From Tannerella sp. (lineage in GTDB: Bacteria; Bacteroidota; Bacteroidia; Bacteroidales; Tannerellaceae), in NCBI GenBank assembly GCA_031283785.1, contig JAITBC010000282.1, positions 1-43,815 on the forward strand: a stretch of DNA of 43,815 nt, given 5' to 3'. Within the stretch, counting starts at the first letter, position 1, and the number at the start of each line of letters is the position of its first letter. Under the pieces are notes generated by a model that saw only the letters and a list, made by a program, of their open reading frames with translations, searched no databases and was not told where the DNA came from. The position numbers and the translations under genes were made by a program. Of this stretch, positions 8,551 to 16,894 are shown piece after piece.

Positions 8551-8844
8551 TTATTCCTTTATCAGGTCAATACATATACCTAATTCCCGCACTAACTTGT
8601 CAACCCGTTTACGGACATTTTGAAATTCGCCTTCATCGCAGGCTAATCTGCATGCCGTATGCAGGTTTGTACATTTGGCCTGTAAAGCCTCAATGGTTTG
8701 TTTGTTTTGCTGTATTATTTCGTCTTTTTCTTTTAAAGACATCTTCAGATCTTCGATATGATGCTTTCTTTCATCATACAGCCGGATAAGTTCACGTATC
8801 CTCTCTTCAAATACAACTAACAATTTATATTCATTTTCAGTCAT
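8551..8844 (-). CDS. Small coiled-coil protein upstream of zapA
   Basis: The 97-residue protein is almost wholly helical and heptad-rich (DERKHHIEDLKMSLKEKDEI, then NKQTIEALQAKC), with no signal peptide. It is first in a two-gene operon with zapA. Similar small coiled-coil proteins precede zapA in other Bacteroidetes and are thought to belong to the divisome, possibly in a ZapB-like role; that role is inferred from context and fold, not from sequence identity. The C-terminal third (VRKRVDKLVRELGICIDLI) looks like a separate helical hairpin. It starts at an ATG just downstream of a consensus promoter. Confidence 0.75.
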   Translation of the reverse strand: MTENEYKLLVVFEERIRELIRLYDERKHHIEDLKMSLKEKDEIIQQNKQTIEALQAKCTNLHTACRLACDEGEFQNVRKRVDKLVRELGICIDLIKE

Positions 8845-8862
8845 TTACTTCCAAATTGTGTA

Positions 8863-8893
8863 CAAAAATACATCTCATTATTGTGATAAACAA
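8863..8893 (-). promoter_or_regulatory. Promoter of the coiled-coil/zapA operon
   Basis: On the minus strand GTTG (its TTG at 8893-8891) and TATTTTTG (8870-8863) are 20 bases apart, a clean Bacteroidetes -33/-7 pair. The leader is then only about 12 bases. Confidence 0.7.
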
Positions 8894-8933
8894 CTTTTTG
8901 GTATACTTTTTATAAATCTTTATGAATATGAGC

Positions 8934-8975
8934 AAAAAAAAGGCTGTCCGTCATATAAATGAGCAGCCTTTTTTT
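8934..8975. terminator. Bidirectional terminator
   Basis: AAAAAAAAGGCTG (8934-8946) faces CAGCCTTTTTTT (8964-8975), giving a stem with an A run on one side and a T run on the other. It ends the minus-strand winged-helix transcript just after its stop at 8987. Confidence 0.8.
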
Positions 8976-8986
8976 AATGTCTCCCT

Positions 8987-9190
8987 TTAAGCCAACCATA
9001 CGTATAAATCGTCATCTCTCTCGTCGAAGACAAGCTTGCCTTCTTTTGCCAACCATCCTAAAGCTGAGAATAATACTTTGTCTGCTTTGATTTTTGTAAT
9101 TTTCTTCAACTCTTTCACTGTCAATTCTCCGGAAGTGCTCAATGCAGTCCATACAATTCCGGCGTTTGTTCCAATCGTTTCACTTGTCAT
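8987..9190 (-). CDS. Small winged helix-turn-helix protein (DUF2582-like)
   Basis: This 67-residue protein is a single winged-helix domain: IVWTALSTSGELTVKELKKI forms the first helices, ADKVLFSALGWLAKEGKL the recognition helix, and VFDERDDDLYVWL the wing. This matches the short DUF2582-type winged-helix proteins that are widespread in Bacteroidetes. Residues 31-34 (IKAD) sit where DNA contacts are expected, but binding has not been established for the family. It has no operon partner and ends at a strong terminator, which suggests high or separate expression. Confidence 0.78.
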   Translation of the reverse strand: MTSETIGTNAGIVWTALSTSGELTVKELKKITKIKADKVLFSALGWLAKEGKLVFDERDDDLYVWLA

Positions 9191-9293
9191 GATAGTTAAT
9201 ATTTAAAACCCGGCACAAAGATAACCAAAACTAAATGAATTTACCCAATATTGTTGAACAAGTTTATAATTTTGCCTGTAAATCTTATGATAT

Positions 9294-9491
9294 TCATTTC
9301 CACTGTTTTTCAGTATAATCCTTGACGAATGTGTAATAGATGTCGTCTCCACAAAGTTTTAACGCATGTTCTTCCAGATTGGCCGGTTCTGTTATATGTT
9401 TGTACCTGTCGCATTGTCTGAAGATTAATGATCTGTACAAAAACAGGGGCAAATAGCCCTGAACCGACAATAAGGCGGTTATACATATCAA
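9294..9491 (-). pseudogene. Fragment of UDP-galactopyranose mutase (glf)
   Basis: The 65-codon frame contains EPANLEEHALKLCGDDIYYT then VKDYTEKQWK, which closely resembles the middle of Glf, where NLEE-x-A...G-x-D-x-Y and K-x-YT-x-KQW are strongly conserved. Glf is a flavoenzyme of about 370-390 residues that makes UDP-galactofuranose for surface glycans. Here the FAD-binding N-terminus and the whole C-terminal half are missing: a stop directly follows KQWK. I read it as a remnant of a deleted surface-polysaccharide gene. The first 20 residues do not resemble Glf and may come from unrelated DNA. Confidence 0.55.
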
Positions 9492-9515
9492 TTAAATATA
9501 AAAAATGAAATTCAT

Positions 9516-10616
9516 CTAACAGTCGTCCGGGTTATCCGTCTCTTCGATTACATCCTCATTATTGTTCGTATTAACAGTTATATCCATGTTTTTGTGGACG
9601 ATCTTTTCTTTATCCTGAAATGATTCTTTGTTTAGTTCCAGCCAGAGTAAGTCTTTCAATTTGTCGATACCCCGATGGGTAATCGATGAGATAAAAACAT
9701 AAGGTATATTTTTCGGCAGATTTCCGAGAATTGCGTCTCCCGGTTCTTCGTCTAATAGATCGCTTTTTGTAATGGCGAGAACGCGGCTTTTTTCGGCGAG
9801 ATCCGGATTATATTTTTCCAGTTCGTCGTTTAATATCTCATATTCTTTTTTGATGTCGCCGGTATCGGCCGGTATCATAAAAAGGAGGAGTGTGTTACGT
9901 TCGATATGTCTCAAAAACCGCAATCCTAATCCTTTACCTTCGCTTGCTCCTTCGATAATACCGGGTATGTCGGCCATAATGAAAGAGCGGTTATCGCGAT
10001 ATTTCACGATCCCGAGGTTCGGTTCCAGCGTTGTAAACGGATAATTTGCTATTTTAGGTTTTGCGGTAGTAATGACCGATAAAAGGGTGGATTTCCCGGC
10101 GTTAGGAAAACCTGCCAGTCCGACGTCGGCTAACAGTTTCAGCTGTAGGATTATGTTACGTTCTTCGTTGGGTTCACCGGGTTGGGCATATCGTGGCGCC
10201 CGGTTTGTAGAGGTTTTGAAATGAATATTCCCCCATCCGCCTTTACCGCCTTTCAGGAGACGTACGGTCTGGCCGTCTTCAGTGACGTCGCACAGGTATT
10301 CTCCCGTATCGGCGTCATAAACGACAGTTCCGCAAGGCACTTCGATGTAGCGGTCTTCGCCGTTTTTACCCGTACTGCCTTTGGCGCTTCCCGCTTCGCC
10401 CGGCGTAGCGATGATATGACGTTCATATCGCAGGTGGAGTAGCGTCCACAGATTGCGGTTCGCTTTCAATAACACATGCCCGCCGCGTCCGCCGTCGCCT
10501 CCGTCCGGCCCGCCTTTGGGTATGTACTTCGCTCTACGGAAATGTGAAGAACCTTTGCCTCCCTTTCCGGAACAGCAATATATTTTAACGTAATCGACAA
10601 AATTCGAATCGGCCAT
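9516..10616 (-). CDS. obgE: Obg family GTPase
   Basis: I start at the ATG at 10616 ([14 protein letters not shown]), because the longer frame would run into adk. The 366-residue protein has the glycine-rich Obg fold (residues 5-155, [20 protein letters not shown] and GGDGGRGG), then a G domain with P-loop GFPNAGKST, switch [18 protein letters not shown], and base-recognition TKSD in place of the usual NKxD. A short acidic tail follows (EETDNPDDC). Obg binds the 50S ribosomal subunit and links ribosome assembly to the stress response. It is the last gene of the hpt-adk-obgE cluster, 16 bases after adk. Confidence 0.97.
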   Translation of the reverse strand: MADSNFVDYVKIYCCSGKGGKGSSHFRRAKYIPKGGPDGGDGGRGGHVLLKANRNLWTLLHLRYERHIIATPGEAGSAKGSTGKNGEDRYIEVPCGTVVYDADTGEYLCDVTEDGQTVRLLKGGKGGWGNIHFKTSTNRAPRYAQPGEPNEERNIILQLKLLADVGLAGFPNAGKSTLLSVITTAKPKIANYPFTTLEPNLGIVKYRDNRSFIMADIPGIIEGASEGKGLGLRFLRHIERNTLLLFMIPADTGDIKKEYEILNDELEKYNPDLAEKSRVLAITKSDLLDEEPGDAILGNLPKNIPYVFISSITHRGIDKLKDLLWLELNKESFQDKEKIVHKNMDITVNTNNNEDVIEETDNPDDC

Positions 10617-10632
10617 TTGAATTTGATTATTT

Positions 10633-11208
10633 TTATAAACAACGCTCAATATCTTCGCTAATGCGGTTAAAAATCTCCTCTATCGTACCGATACCTTTTA
10701 TGGCTATGCGTTTATTCCTGTTTTTATAATAATCGGCAAGCGGAGCGGTTTGTGTGTGGTAGACCTCCAGACGCGATTTGATTGTTTTTTCGTTATCGTC
10801 GTCGCGGCCGGAGCTTTTCCCGCGTTCGAGGAGGCGTTTCAGTAATTCCTCGTCGTCAACCTGAAGATCGATTAATATTGTTACATCCCATCCGCGTTTT
10901 TGTAATATGCCTTCGAGAGCTTCCGCTTGCGGTATCGTGCGCGGGAAACCGTCAAAAATAACCCCTTTCATATCGGCGGGCAACCGGTCCAAAACGTTGT
11001 CGAGCATGTCGCAAATCAGGTTGTCGGGCAACAGCCGGCCTTTATTGATATATTCTTTGGCCACAGTCCCGAGTTCCGTCTCATTCTTCATTTCTTCACG
11101 TAGAACGTCGCCGGTAGATATATGCGCCAGGTGATAATATTTTTTTATCAAATCACTTTGTGTCCCTTTCCCGGAACCGGGAGCGCCGAAAATCACTATA
11201 TTTAACAT
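10633..11208 (-). CDS. adk: Adenylate kinase
   Basis: The 191-residue enzyme shows the P-loop [12 protein letters not shown] at residues 7-18, the AMP-site arginine in [10 protein letters not shown], the [13 protein letters not shown] motif near residues 84-96 and the LID-hinge [14 protein letters not shown]. The LID is short and lacks the four-cysteine zinc site of some homologues, as is usual in Bacteroidetes. It interconverts ATP+AMP and 2 ADP in the cytoplasm. It lies between hpt and obgE on the same strand with short spacers, an arrangement typical for Bacteroidales. Nothing is missing. Confidence 0.97.
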   Translation of the reverse strand: MLNIVIFGAPGSGKGTQSDLIKKYYHLAHISTGDVLREEMKNETELGTVAKEYINKGRLLPDNLICDMLDNVLDRLPADMKGVIFDGFPRTIPQAEALEGILQKRGWDVTILIDLQVDDEELLKRLLERGKSSGRDDDNEKTIKSRLEVYHTQTAPLADYYKNRNKRIAIKGIGTIEEIFNRISEDIERCL

Positions 11209-11235
11209 ATATTATGTATTATTATGATTTATATT

Positions 11236-11775
11236 TTATTTTACGATCCTGTAAATGTTGCGTAACGAGCGTCCGTATCCGTTGTAATCGAGGCCGAAGC
11301 CTACGATAAAATCATCATCTATCTCCATACCGACATAATCCGGCTGGATATTACATTTCAAAGAGCCGGGCTTGATAAGCATCGTCGCAAGACGAATGTC
11401 GTCGGCGCCGTCTTCGCGCAGGCGATTCATTATGTATTGCATGGTGATGCCCGTATCAATTATGTCTTCGAGCAGGACGATCGGGCGTTCTCTGTTCTCA
11501 ATGCGTACAGGCAGCAATTCTTTCACAGTGCCTTCCGATTTTGTGCCGTAATATGACGAGTATGCAGCGAAAGTGAGTTCGCAAGCAGGCGGCAGTCTGC
11601 TCATCAGTTCGGCGACAAACATATAAGCTCCGTTCAGGATGCCGACAAACAAAGGATTCCGTCCTTCCATGTCACGGATCACCTCATCCGCTATTTTTTT
11701 GATGGCTTCAAGGATTCGGTTTTCCGGAATATAGTGTTCGAAAGTCTTGTCTTTTAGTATGATACGTTCATTCAT
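11236..11775 (-). CDS. hpt: Hypoxanthine phosphoribosyltransferase
   Basis: The ATG at 11775 (MNERIILKDKTF) is preferred over the upstream one at 11805, because the predicted transcription start is near 11796. The 179-residue protein carries the PRPP-binding motif IVLLEDIIDTGITM, the flexible loop AYSSYYGTKSEGTV and the C-terminal base-stacking region VGFGLDYNGYGRSLRN. It salvages hypoxanthine (and usually guanine) to IMP/GMP in the cytoplasm. It opens the hpt-adk-obgE run, which links purine salvage, adenylate balance and ribosome assembly. Confidence 0.93.
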   Translation of the reverse strand: MNERIILKDKTFEHYIPENRILEAIKKIADEVIRDMEGRNPLFVGILNGAYMFVAELMSRLPPACELTFAAYSSYYGTKSEGTVKELLPVRIENRERPIVLLEDIIDTGITMQYIMNRLREDGADDIRLATMLIKPGSLKCNIQPDYVGMEIDDDFIVGFGLDYNGYGRSLRNIYRIVK

Positions 11776-11802
11776 AGTTGGATTATGCATTAAAAATTGT
11801 GA

Positions 11803-11834
11803 CAAACTTACATGAAAAAGTTCGGTTTTACAAA
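11803..11834 (-). promoter_or_regulatory. Promoter of hpt-adk-obgE
   Basis: Minus-strand TTTG (11834-11831) and TAAGTTTG (11810-11803) are 20 bases apart, a near-perfect Bacteroidetes promoter. It is back-to-back with the SNF2 promoter at 11859-11890. Confidence 0.75.
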
Positions 11835-11858
11835 TGAGGCAAGATAAAAAGACGAGAA

Positions 11859-11890
11859 TTTGTTTCGGAGAGAAATTCTGTGTAATTTTG
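11859..11890 (+). promoter_or_regulatory. Promoter of the SNF2 helicase gene
   Basis: TTTG (11859-11862) and TAATTTTG (11883-11890) are 20 bases apart. Transcription would begin near 11897, about 34 bases before the ATG. Confidence 0.75.
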
Positions 11891-11930
11891 CAAATTTGTT
11901 TATTATACTTATATTAATTTTACTACTCGT

Positions 11931-14900
11931 ATGGTTGCAACCGATCAACTTTTTTTTGCAGTGATCATTCACGAACACAGATTTTTCGGGTGGCTTTTTT
12001 CGGCGCATCTGATGACTGTTGACCCTGAGAGCGGCTTGTTGTCGTCTGTCGGGCGTTTGCAGCCGGAATCATTTCGGCAATATAATTATCCTTATTCCGA
12101 TGCGGAAATCAACATAGTAAAGATTACCGGGAATTATTCCGACAATAAGTTGTTGAATATGTTCAAAAGACGGGTAAGAAGTTTGCCTGAATTTTTCAAA
12201 TTGGCAGAGATGGACAGGGAAGTCGGTGATTATGTCCGGGATTATATCGAAAGGATGATGTTAAAAGTGTTTGATGTTGTATCGGCCGGTAAGATTCCGG
12301 CTTATCTGAAAGAAGAAAACTTTGATTATATTTCCGGCACGCGTCGTCTGGAATTTGTGCCTGAAGCTGCCGGGGCGGTATTCGAATATGAACTTGCGGA
12401 CAATGAACTCCGTTATCGTTTATCCGTCACATGCGGCGGAGATGATAAAAACCTTAATTTGCTGCATGCCCAGATAATATGTATAGATCCATGTCTGCTT
12501 CGTATAAAAAATAAGGTCTACAAAGTTTCTTCTATTGACGGCAAAAAATTGCTTCCGTTTTTGTCGAAACGATTTATTACGGTTCAAGGTGCTGCCGTGA
12601 AAAAATATATGGAGACGTTTGTTTTAAATTCCATATACTCTCAAAAAGTGATTGCAAAAGGTTTTTGTATCGAGAAGCAGCAGGAAAAGAACCGGCAAGC
12701 GGTGCTTTCGATAGAAGAACGTTTTTCGGGCGGATGGGCTTTTTTTCTGCGGTTGAGATACGGAGACAAAGATTTTATTTATGACTCTCTCCCTAATGTG
12801 AAAGTTTCGTTAGAAGAGAAAGACGGCAACTATTATTTCTATCGCTTTGAAAGAGACATGAAATGGGAGGAACGGCAGTTTGACACGCTTTTGCAATTGG
12901 GATTGATAAGATATACGGCGGATTCCGAATTTATTCCCGCCACGGGATATGATAAAAATATTTACAGTTTAATATGGTGGGTAAATGACAATATAGATGT
13001 TTTGCGCGACAGAAATATAACGGTCGAACAGCGGAACGGCAAGACACCGTATTATATGAATGGTTCAAGTTTGAATCTTCTCGGCGATCAGAAGGAAGAC
13101 TGGTTTGACATTTACGGAAAAGTGAAACTCGCGGATTACGAAATTCCTTTTTTACATTTTCGTTTGAATATTATGAACGGGGACAGAGAATTTATTTTGC
13201 CGGATAAACGTGTATTTGTGATTCCCGACAGTTGGTTTACACGGTATAAATCTTTATTCATTTTGAGTAAAGTCTCAGGGAATAAACTGCGACTGCCGCG
13301 CGTATTTTTTAATTTTATGGATGACGCCGGTATAAAGTCTCCGACGGTAGACGAACTCCGGCGACGGTTTTCAACTTCTCATACGGATGGAATTGCAATG
13401 CCGGCCGGCCTGAAGGCTTCGCTCAGAAATTACCAGAAGGAAGGTCTGTTATGGCTTAAAATGTTGCATATCAATCGTATCGGAGGATGTCTGGCGGATG
13501 ATATGGGACTGGGAAAGACTTTGCAGGCGCTTGCATTTTTTCAAATGTTAAAAGAAGAGGAGAGCGTTATCCGGCCGAGCGAACCGGAGTTGTCCAACCG
13601 ATCCGGCGAACCGGAGTTGCCGGGCGAACGGAGCGTTTCTGTTCAATCCGACAGGCCGGGGAGCGTACGGAGTAAAACGAATCTTATCATTGTTCCTACT
13701 TCCCTTGTACATAACTGGTTAAGGGAAATAGAGCGTTTTACGCCAGAGATGCAAGTATGTCTGTTCACCGGTCAGCAACGTACCCGGGATATGGAAACGC
13801 TGATGCAATACGATATGGTTATAACGACTTACGGCATCGTGCGTAATGATATAGATATGCTGAAAGATGTCGTATTTAATTACGTCGTGCTTGACGAAAG
13901 TCAAATCATTAAGAATCCGGATTCCAAAATATACCATTCCGTTCTTTTGTTGAGAGCTGCGGGATTCCTTGCGTTATGCGGGACTCCTATTGAAAATTCC
14001 CTGATGGATTTGTGGGCACAGTTGAACTTCCTGAACAGAGGCGTTTTGGGTAGCCGGAAATCATTCAGGGAAGAATTTGTTGTTCCGATTGAAAAAGACG
14101 ATGACCGTAAGAAGGGATTATTGCTGAAAAAAATGATAGAACCGCTTGTCCTCAGAAGGAAGAAGGACGATGTAGCAAAAGATTTGCCTGCGATAACGGA
14201 ACAGATTGTTTATTGCGAAATGACGGATTCGCAATCCGATATATATGAACGGGAAAAAAGTGTTGTTAGAAATTCCATATTGGAAAATATTGACAAACAG
14301 GGATTCGGGCAGTCGGCGATTTCTATTTTGCGAGGGCTGACACGGTTGCGTCAAATTGCGAATCACCCGCTGATGATTTATACTGAAAATCCTTCTTCCG
14401 AAATCGGCGTCGATGCGACGACGGACGGTTCGGGAGAGATCGCGCTTGATTCCGGTAAATTTGAAGAAATCGTCCGAAGTCTGGAAAATATTATTTCAGA
14501 AGGGCATAAAGTCCTTGTTTTTTCATCATTTGTGAAACATTTAAACCTCGTTGCGGCATATCTGGAAAAAACGGGCGTGGAATATCTGACGCTTACCGGT
14601 CGTACGGTTAATCGTAAAGAGATTGTCGATAAGTTTCAGCAGGACGAAAATATCCCGGTATTCCTCATATCAATAAAGGCCGGCGGGGTAGGGTTGAATT
14701 TGACGGCTGCCGATTATATCTTTATACTTGATCCGTGGTGGAATCCGGCGGTTGAGAATCAGGCCGTTTCACGGGCGCACAGGATCGGGCAGGATAAGCA
14801 TATTTTTGTTTACCGTTTCATCGCCGTCGGAACCGTCGAGGAAAAAATCGTCCGTCTGCAGGAACGGAAAGAGTTGTTAAGTAAGGATTTCACAGAATCT

Positions 14901-14954
14901 ATCAACCCTTTGCGATTATTGGGGAAACAAAATATAATAGACTTACTGAACTGA
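11931..14954 (+). CDS. SNF2 family DEAD/DEAH-type helicase
   Basis: The 1007-residue protein has a roughly 480-residue N-terminal region of unknown fold, followed by a complete Swi2/Snf2 ATPase: LADDMGLGKTLQAL (Walker A, about 520-533), IIVPTSLVHNW, the Walker B variant LDESQIIKN (about 652-660), LCGTPIENSLMDLW, and a second RecA lobe with ISIKAGGVGLNLTAADY and the arginine-finger motif QAVSRAHRIGQ (about 905-955). Such proteins translocate on double-stranded DNA to displace or remodel bound proteins. Between motifs I and Ia there is a Ser/Pro/Glu-rich insert (about 546-583) made of imperfect repeats. It is monocistronic, with its own promoter. Confidence 0.93.
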   Translation: MVATDQLFFAVIIHEHRFFGWLFSAHLMTVDPESGLLSSVGRLQPESFRQYNYPYSDAEINIVKITGNYSDNKLLNMFKRRVRSLPEFFKLAEMDREVGDYVRDYIERMMLKVFDVVSAGKIPAYLKEENFDYISGTRRLEFVPEAAGAVFEYELADNELRYRLSVTCGGDDKNLNLLHAQIICIDPCLLRIKNKVYKVSSIDGKKLLPFLSKRFITVQGAAVKKYMETFVLNSIYSQKVIAKGFCIEKQQEKNRQAVLSIEERFSGGWAFFLRLRYGDKDFIYDSLPNVKVSLEEKDGNYYFYRFERDMKWEERQFDTLLQLGLIRYTADSEFIPATGYDKNIYSLIWWVNDNIDVLRDRNITVEQRNGKTPYYMNGSSLNLLGDQKEDWFDIYGKVKLADYEIPFLHFRLNIMNGDREFILPDKRVFVIPDSWFTRYKSLFILSKVSGNKLRLPRVFFNFMDDAGIKSPTVDELRRRFSTSHTDGIAMPAGLKASLRNYQKEGLLWLKMLHINRIGGCLADDMGLGKTLQALAFFQMLKEEESVIRPSEPELSNRSGEPELPGERSVSVQSDRPGSVRSKTNLIIVPTSLVHNWLREIERFTPEMQVCLFTGQQRTRDMETLMQYDMVITTYGIVRNDIDMLKDVVFNYVVLDESQIIKNPDSKIYHSVLLLRAAGFLALCGTPIENSLMDLWAQLNFLNRGVLGSRKSFREEFVVPIEKDDDRKKGLLLKKMIEPLVLRRKKDDVAKDLPAITEQIVYCEMTDSQSDIYEREKSVVRNSILENIDKQGFGQSAISILRGLTRLRQIANHPLMIYTENPSSEIGVDATTDGSGEIALDSGKFEEIVRSLENIISEGHKVLVFSSFVKHLNLVAAYLEKTGVEYLTLTGRTVNRKEIVDKFQQDENIPVFLISIKAGGVGLNLTAADYIFILDPWWNPAVENQAVSRAHRIGQDKHIFVYRFIAVGTVEEKIVRLQERKELLSKDFTESINPLRLLGKQNIIDLLN

Positions 14955-15295
14955 TGCCGTGGTTGGACGGAATATGAACCACCCTTTTAACCGTCAAATA
15001 TTCAATATCTTGACAAAGTCCGAAAATCCGGTCCCACGATTTATCCCGAAATCAAACTGCGCCGAATTTCAGTCTTTTGTATCGTTTCAATGATGCTATA
15101 GGATAAAGTTACGAAATTTTTGGCAAATGACAACGGTTTTAGCAGTAGTTTTCAAATAAGTGAAGAAAATAGTTGATAATAATATGAATCTATAAACCAC
15201 AGATATAGAAATGCACAATAAATTCAACCCGCAATTTTGCCAATTCAAAAAAATGTCCTACTTTTACAGTTAGAAATATTTCTCTATTATATAAC
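14955..15295. other. Gene-free stretch after the SNF2 gene
   Basis: I see no convincing open frame, RNA gene or terminator in these 341 bases. Base composition shifts to AT-rich from about 15110. It borders the ybaK pseudogene and may itself be decayed coding sequence. Confidence 0.5.
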
Positions 15296-15854
15296 ATGAG
15301 TATAGAAAAAGCAAATAAAATAAACAGGTTGCTGTTGAACGCTTATCCCGGCAAACTGTATTAAACAAATGCCGCCCGCTTGTTAGACCAGGCAAAAATT
15401 CATTATGAACTCATTCCATACGAGTTCGATGATAACGATTTGAGCGCTCCGCATGTGGCGGAATCCTTGAATGAGCCGATAGAACAGGTTTTCAGAACGC
15501 TTATCCTGAAAAGCGATAAAAGCGGTTATTTCGTTTGCGTCATTCCGGGCAATAGCGAAGTAGATTTGAAAAAAGCGGCGAAAGTTTCCGACAGTAAAAA
15601 TTGCGATTTGATTCCGCAGAAAGACCTTTTACCCCTGACCGGATATATCCGGGGCGGTTGTTAGCCGATAGGAATGAAAAAAGCATTTTCCGACTTATAT
15701 TCGTGAAACTTGCCTGCTGCACGACCATATTTTCGTCAGCGCGGGACAACGGGGTTTGCAAGTGAAAATCGGAACGGCGGATTTGCCGGGGATTACGAAG
15801 GCAGAAACGGCAGGAAATCAGGCTGTCTGCAGAGGTGGTAAAAGACGTATTTAG
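15296..15854 (+). pseudogene. Broken Cys-tRNA(Pro)/Pro-tRNA deacylase (YbaK/EbsC type)
   Basis: Translated pieces read TNAARLLDQAKIHYELIPYE, FVCVIPGNSEVDLKKAAKVS, GYIRGGC and, in another frame, HDHIFVSAGQRGLQVKI. These are the expected order and motifs of the YbaK family, which hydrolyses mischarged Cys-tRNA(Pro). Lesions: after an MSIEK start there are 17 extra codons and a TAA at 15362; a TAG at 15662 replaces the serine of GGCSPIGMKK; and an extra T near 15693 shifts the frame. The inserted piece (ANKINRLLLNAYPGKLY) resembles the first residues of AbiEi-type antitoxins, which is a weak observation. The gene cannot make a full enzyme without recoding. Confidence 0.85.
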
Positions 15855-16057
15855 CTCTGATAGCCCCCGTATATATAATTTGGCAGGCCGAAAAAGTCGC
15901 TTGCAGACCCGGACAACATATAAGCGCATCTCTTTGCCGGCATCCGTTATAATGATAAAAATGTTTGCCGGGCTTTAATTCTTGACTTCTTATCCACAAA
16001 CAAAAGGGGAAAAAAGAAACAATACGATTATTTTTTGTTTTATAGTTAATAAATTTT
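15855..16057. other. Non-coding stretch after the ybaK pseudogene
   Basis: No supported gene. A short minus-strand open frame here overlaps the pseudogene and has no family features. Confidence 0.4.
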
Positions 16058-16501
16058 TTAATGATGTTGACTTACATTCAATGTAACACTCGCGTTTTGA
16101 GGTGTTTTAGGTGTTAATATCGCTATTATCCAACGTGGCGCATGTGTCGTCATATTTAAAGTAATATCAATATTCAGTTTGTACCTGTTCGACGCGACTT
16201 TTATTAGTTGTTTACTGAAACCTTTTATTCCGCTTGTTGTTCCTCCGCTTGTTAAGAGCAAAGAATGTGTCGAAAAATCTATTTCGGGAATATCTTTTTC
16301 AGCCTCTGTACAAGTGATATACTGTTCCATTTCGCTTTTGTTATTGATGATTATAACCTCCTTGTCATCAAATTTCAGATTTGTCCACTGATATGAACTG
16401 TTCAAAAAATAATCCGAAAACAAGACGTCTTCTTCGTTTTCAAATGAAACTGTTTTATCTTCACAGTTTACTGAAGAAAAAAGAAAGACAGAAGAACACA
16501 A
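16058..16501 (-). CDS. Secreted protein of unknown function, start uncertain
   Basis: The 147-codon frame opens with a hydrophobic leader (CSSVFLFSSVNC) and then a small beta-rich domain: IPEIDFSTHSLLLTSGGTTS, a KLNIDITLNMTTHAPRWIIAI core and VTLNVSQHH at the end. Similar short exported proteins occur in Bacteroidetes but I know no function. The only in-frame start at 16501 is a TTG. Upstream, ATG TAT GTA at 16540-16532 is followed by a TAA and then codes ELVNLISSLL, which would complete a normal signal peptide. Either translation starts at the TTG or a nonsense mutation has broken the leader. Confidence 0.5.
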   Translation of the reverse strand: MCSSVFLFSSVNCEDKTVSFENEEDVLFSDYFLNSSYQWTNLKFDDKEVIIINNKSEMEQYITCTEAEKDIPEIDFSTHSLLLTSGGTTSGIKGFSKQLIKVASNRYKLNIDITLNMTTHAPRWIIAILTPKTPQNASVTLNVSQHH

Positions 16502-16894
16502 AAGTGAACTTATTAAATTAACAAGTTCTTATACATACATCTTTTAAATTTTAATACTGCAATAACATGAAACTCGCATGGCATAAACACGCTTCATTCC
16601 ATATCCGTTATTTATCAATCTTTGATTTTCAGGGCAATGAACCCGAAATCCTTCTTATAGACGGCAGGACTGCTTTTACAGGCCAAACGCCGGTGAACAC
16701 TAACATTACGATTAAAATCGTAATAACGGAACAAATTTATCTCAATTTTTTCATAGCTCTTTAAATTTCAATGACACATAAAAAATTAATATGACAAAGA
16801 TATTAACAATGCCGTCTTTAGTTAAAAATACGCAATTCAAGATTCCAATACTATCCCTCCCATATAGATAAAGAAGGATAGTTTTGCGGGCATT
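16502..16894. other. Gene-poor stretch before tolC end
   Basis: No supported gene. On the minus strand around 16755-16650 a possible signal-peptide-like segment (SVITILIVMLVFTGVWPVKA) follows an ATG that hits a stop after five codons, so it looks like a dead small exported protein. A 9-bp inverted repeat (16705-16713 with 16716-16724, arm ATTACGATT) lies in the middle. Confidence 0.4.

Noticed and set aside
15540..15929. 129-codon minus-strand frame over the ybaK remnant
   Set aside because: It is antisense to clear YbaK homology and has no features of its own.
16567..16764. 65-codon plus-strand open frame starting MKLAWHKHASF
   Set aside because: No family motif, no promoter or ribosome site. 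It overlaps the remnant of a minus-strand exported peptide and a palindrome, so it is probably chance.
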